From assembly GCA_030634235.1 (NCBI GenBank), contig DAOWBD010000063.1, forward strand, positions 1-6,188: 6,188 nucleotides of DNA, given 5' to 3'. Positions 5,917 through 6,188 of this stretch are shown here, piece by piece (positions within the stretch are counted from its first letter, which is position 1; every line of letters begins with the position of its first letter). This stretch comes from Candidatus Omnitrophota bacterium (GTDB taxonomy: Bacteria > Omnitrophota > Gorgyraeia > Zapsychrales > Zapsychraceae). Made by a program: the position numbers and the translations under genes. The notes beneath the pieces are model-generated. The model was not told the DNA's origin, ran no database searches, and was given only the letters and a program-made list of their open reading frames with translations.

Positions 5917-5937
5917 CGAGGGATCTTTGATCCCTCG
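5917..5937. repeat. Perfect nine-pair hairpin at the centre of the element
   Basis: CGAGGGATC (5917-5925), loop TTT, GATCCCTCG (5929-5937). It lacks a T-tract on either strand, so it is not an evident intrinsic terminator, although it is the strongest stem close behind the lipoprotein gene. It sits near the middle of the 180-bp element. Confidence 0.6.
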
Positions 5938-5999
5938 GTCGACAGGTTATTCAACGCTCCCTCGGAATTATTTCGTCCTTCACACTTACGTTCACTCCG

Positions 6000-6019
6000 C
6001 CTGCCTGCCGGCAGGCAGG
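6000..6019. repeat. Perfect 20-bp palindrome CCTGCCTGCCGGCAGGCAGG
   Basis: The arms 6000-6009 and 6010-6019 are exact complements without a spacer. It interrupts the right arm of the surrounding inverted-repeat element, as the left arm has no counterpart. From memory, such CCTGCCGGCAGG units are scattered through genomes of Omnitrophota and several candidate phyla; in translation they give the tell-tale CLPAGR peptide seen in the spurious minus-strand reading here. Confidence 0.75.
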
Positions 6020-6041
6020 TTCCGTAAGTGTGGGCCTTCAT

Positions 6042-6068
6042 AAAAAAACCCGTGCTGAAAAGCACGAG
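6042..6068 (-). terminator. Intrinsic terminator of the candidate small RNA
   Basis: On the minus strand, CUCGUGCU (6068-6061) pairs with AGCACGGG (6056-6049), eight pairs with one G-U, loop UUUC, followed by seven U (6048-6042). On the plus strand no T-tract follows, so it terminates leftward transcription from the right edge of the window. Confidence 0.85.
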
Positions 6069-6134
6069 CTGGGATTCGCTTCAACGCTTTTTAGCACATT
6101 TATTATGCGGAGCAATACACTTCAAATCACCGCA
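6042..6134 (-). ncRNA. Candidate small RNA, about 93 nt, unknown family
   Basis: A near-consensus promoter and an intrinsic terminator delimit this stretch on the minus strand, and no reading frame of note lies between. The transcript would begin UGCGG (6134-6130), which pairs with CCGCA (6110-6106) around a 19-base loop. An A-rich single-stranded section (GUGCUAAAAAGC) and the terminator hairpin follow. GUGCU (6097-6093) can also pair with AGCAC of the terminator's 3' arm, so an alternative fold exists. Next to the left is the end of the plus-strand lipoprotein gene, so this is not the leader of a minus-strand gene. It does not match my memory of 6S, SRP, tmRNA or RNase P RNA. The function is unknown. 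Confidence 0.5.
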
Positions 6135-6140
6135 GAGATA

Positions 6141-6168
6141 AATATAACATGTCTCAACTGAATGTCAA
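6141..6168 (-). promoter_or_regulatory. Strong sigma70-type promoter of the candidate small RNA
   Basis: On the minus strand: a perfect -35 box TTGACA (6168-6163), a 16-bp spacer ending in TGT (extended -10), and TATATT (6146-6141, five of six). The predicted start is near 6134. It is the best promoter in the window by match. Confidence 0.7.
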
Positions 6169-6188
6169 ATTATATTTATTTCCGTCAA

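Larger units (their letters stand above)
5848..6027. mobile_element. MITE-like inverted-repeat element, about 180 bp, non-coding
   Basis: The left arm is TTACGGAA-TAA-AGTGAACGTAA (5848-5869). The right arm, read in reverse complement, is TTACGGAA, then a 23-base insert, then AGTGAACGTAA (6027-5986). Nineteen of 22 bases of the left arm are thus matched exactly, with TAA replaced by the palindrome plus CGG. The arms may extend further out, since GCGCAC (5839-5844) resembles GCCCAC opposite it. Each arm is also palindromic on its own: AGTTACG/CGTAACT on the left and CACACTTACG/CGTAAGTGTG on the right. No clear target duplication and no transposase are seen, so I call it MITE-like with caution. 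The left arm overlaps the end of the lipoprotein gene. Confidence 0.5.
5859..6188. other. Stretch without protein genes
   Basis: I find no credible coding region here. The stretch holds the inverted-repeat element with its central hairpin and inserted palindrome, then the leftward promoter, small-RNA candidate and terminator. The last 20 bases lie upstream of that promoter and show nothing recognisable. Confidence 0.7.

Noticed and set aside
5832..6065. Minus-strand reading frame of 77 codons
   Set aside because: It runs through the inverted-repeat element and the palindrome (giving the CLPAGR peptide) and overlaps both the terminator and the end of the lipoprotein gene. It has no ribosome site or protein-like pattern.
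6042..6188. Reading the right-hand element as a known RNA (6S, SRP, tmRNA) or as a riboswitch leader
   Set aside because: None of the conserved cores of those RNAs is seen, and no minus-strand gene follows downstream that a leader could control.
1..6188. CRISPR array, tRNA, rRNA, transposase, toxin-antitoxin or defence genes
   Set aside because: I saw no regularly spaced direct repeats, no tRNA-like cloverleaf, and no protein motifs of these kinds on either strand.

Overview
The window looks like a stretch of chromosome from an uncultured or environmental Gram-negative-type bacterium. Two genes encode lipoproteins with type II signal peptides and a third encodes a secreted protein. The GC content is moderate. 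The 20-bp palindrome CCTGCCTGCCGGCAGGCAGG is, as far as I recall, abundant in genomes of Omnitrophota and some other candidate phyla. I therefore lean towards Omnitrophota or a deltaproteobacterium-like lineage, but this is a weak inference. There is no rRNA, tRNA, CRISPR array or transposase gene.

Layout, left to right. (1) Positions 3-650 (+): the 3' part of a cysteine-cluster protein of unknown function, cut by the left edge. (2) Positions 699-2018 (+): a lipoprotein with a clan GH-A TIM-barrel glycosidase fold, in which the catalytic acid/base Glu is replaced by Gly. (3) Positions 2833-2051 (-): a two-domain response regulator (receiver plus degenerate receiver), convergent with the glycosidase gene. 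Its leader (about 3011-2834) holds a promoter, a GEMM-I cyclic-dinucleotide riboswitch aptamer and an intrinsic terminator. (4) Positions 4925-3089 (-): a probable three-gene operon of a secreted protein, a small two-helix membrane protein overlapping it by one base, and a cytoplasmic calcineurin-like phosphoesterase. (5) Positions 4986-5858 (+): a lipoprotein of the endonuclease/exonuclease/phosphatase family, divergent from (4), with overlapping face-to-face promoters between them. (6) Positions 5848-6188: no protein gene beyond the end of (5). This stretch holds a roughly 180-bp inverted-repeat element with a second palindrome inserted in one end, then, on the minus strand, a promoter and terminator that delimit a candidate small RNA of about 90 nt.

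The most notable finding is the leader of the response-regulator gene. The 3' strand of aptamer helix P3 carries the same eight bases, CAGGAUAG, as the 3' arm of the terminator. It can therefore pair with the terminator's 5' arm instead. This predicts a simple switch: ligand bound gives P3 and termination (OFF), and no ligand gives an antiterminator (ON). A second-messenger signal would thus set the level of a phosphorelay regulator. The other observations of interest are the stand-alone small RNA, the mobile-element-like insertion that supplies the stop codon of the lipoprotein gene, and the glycosidase lacking its acid/base residue.
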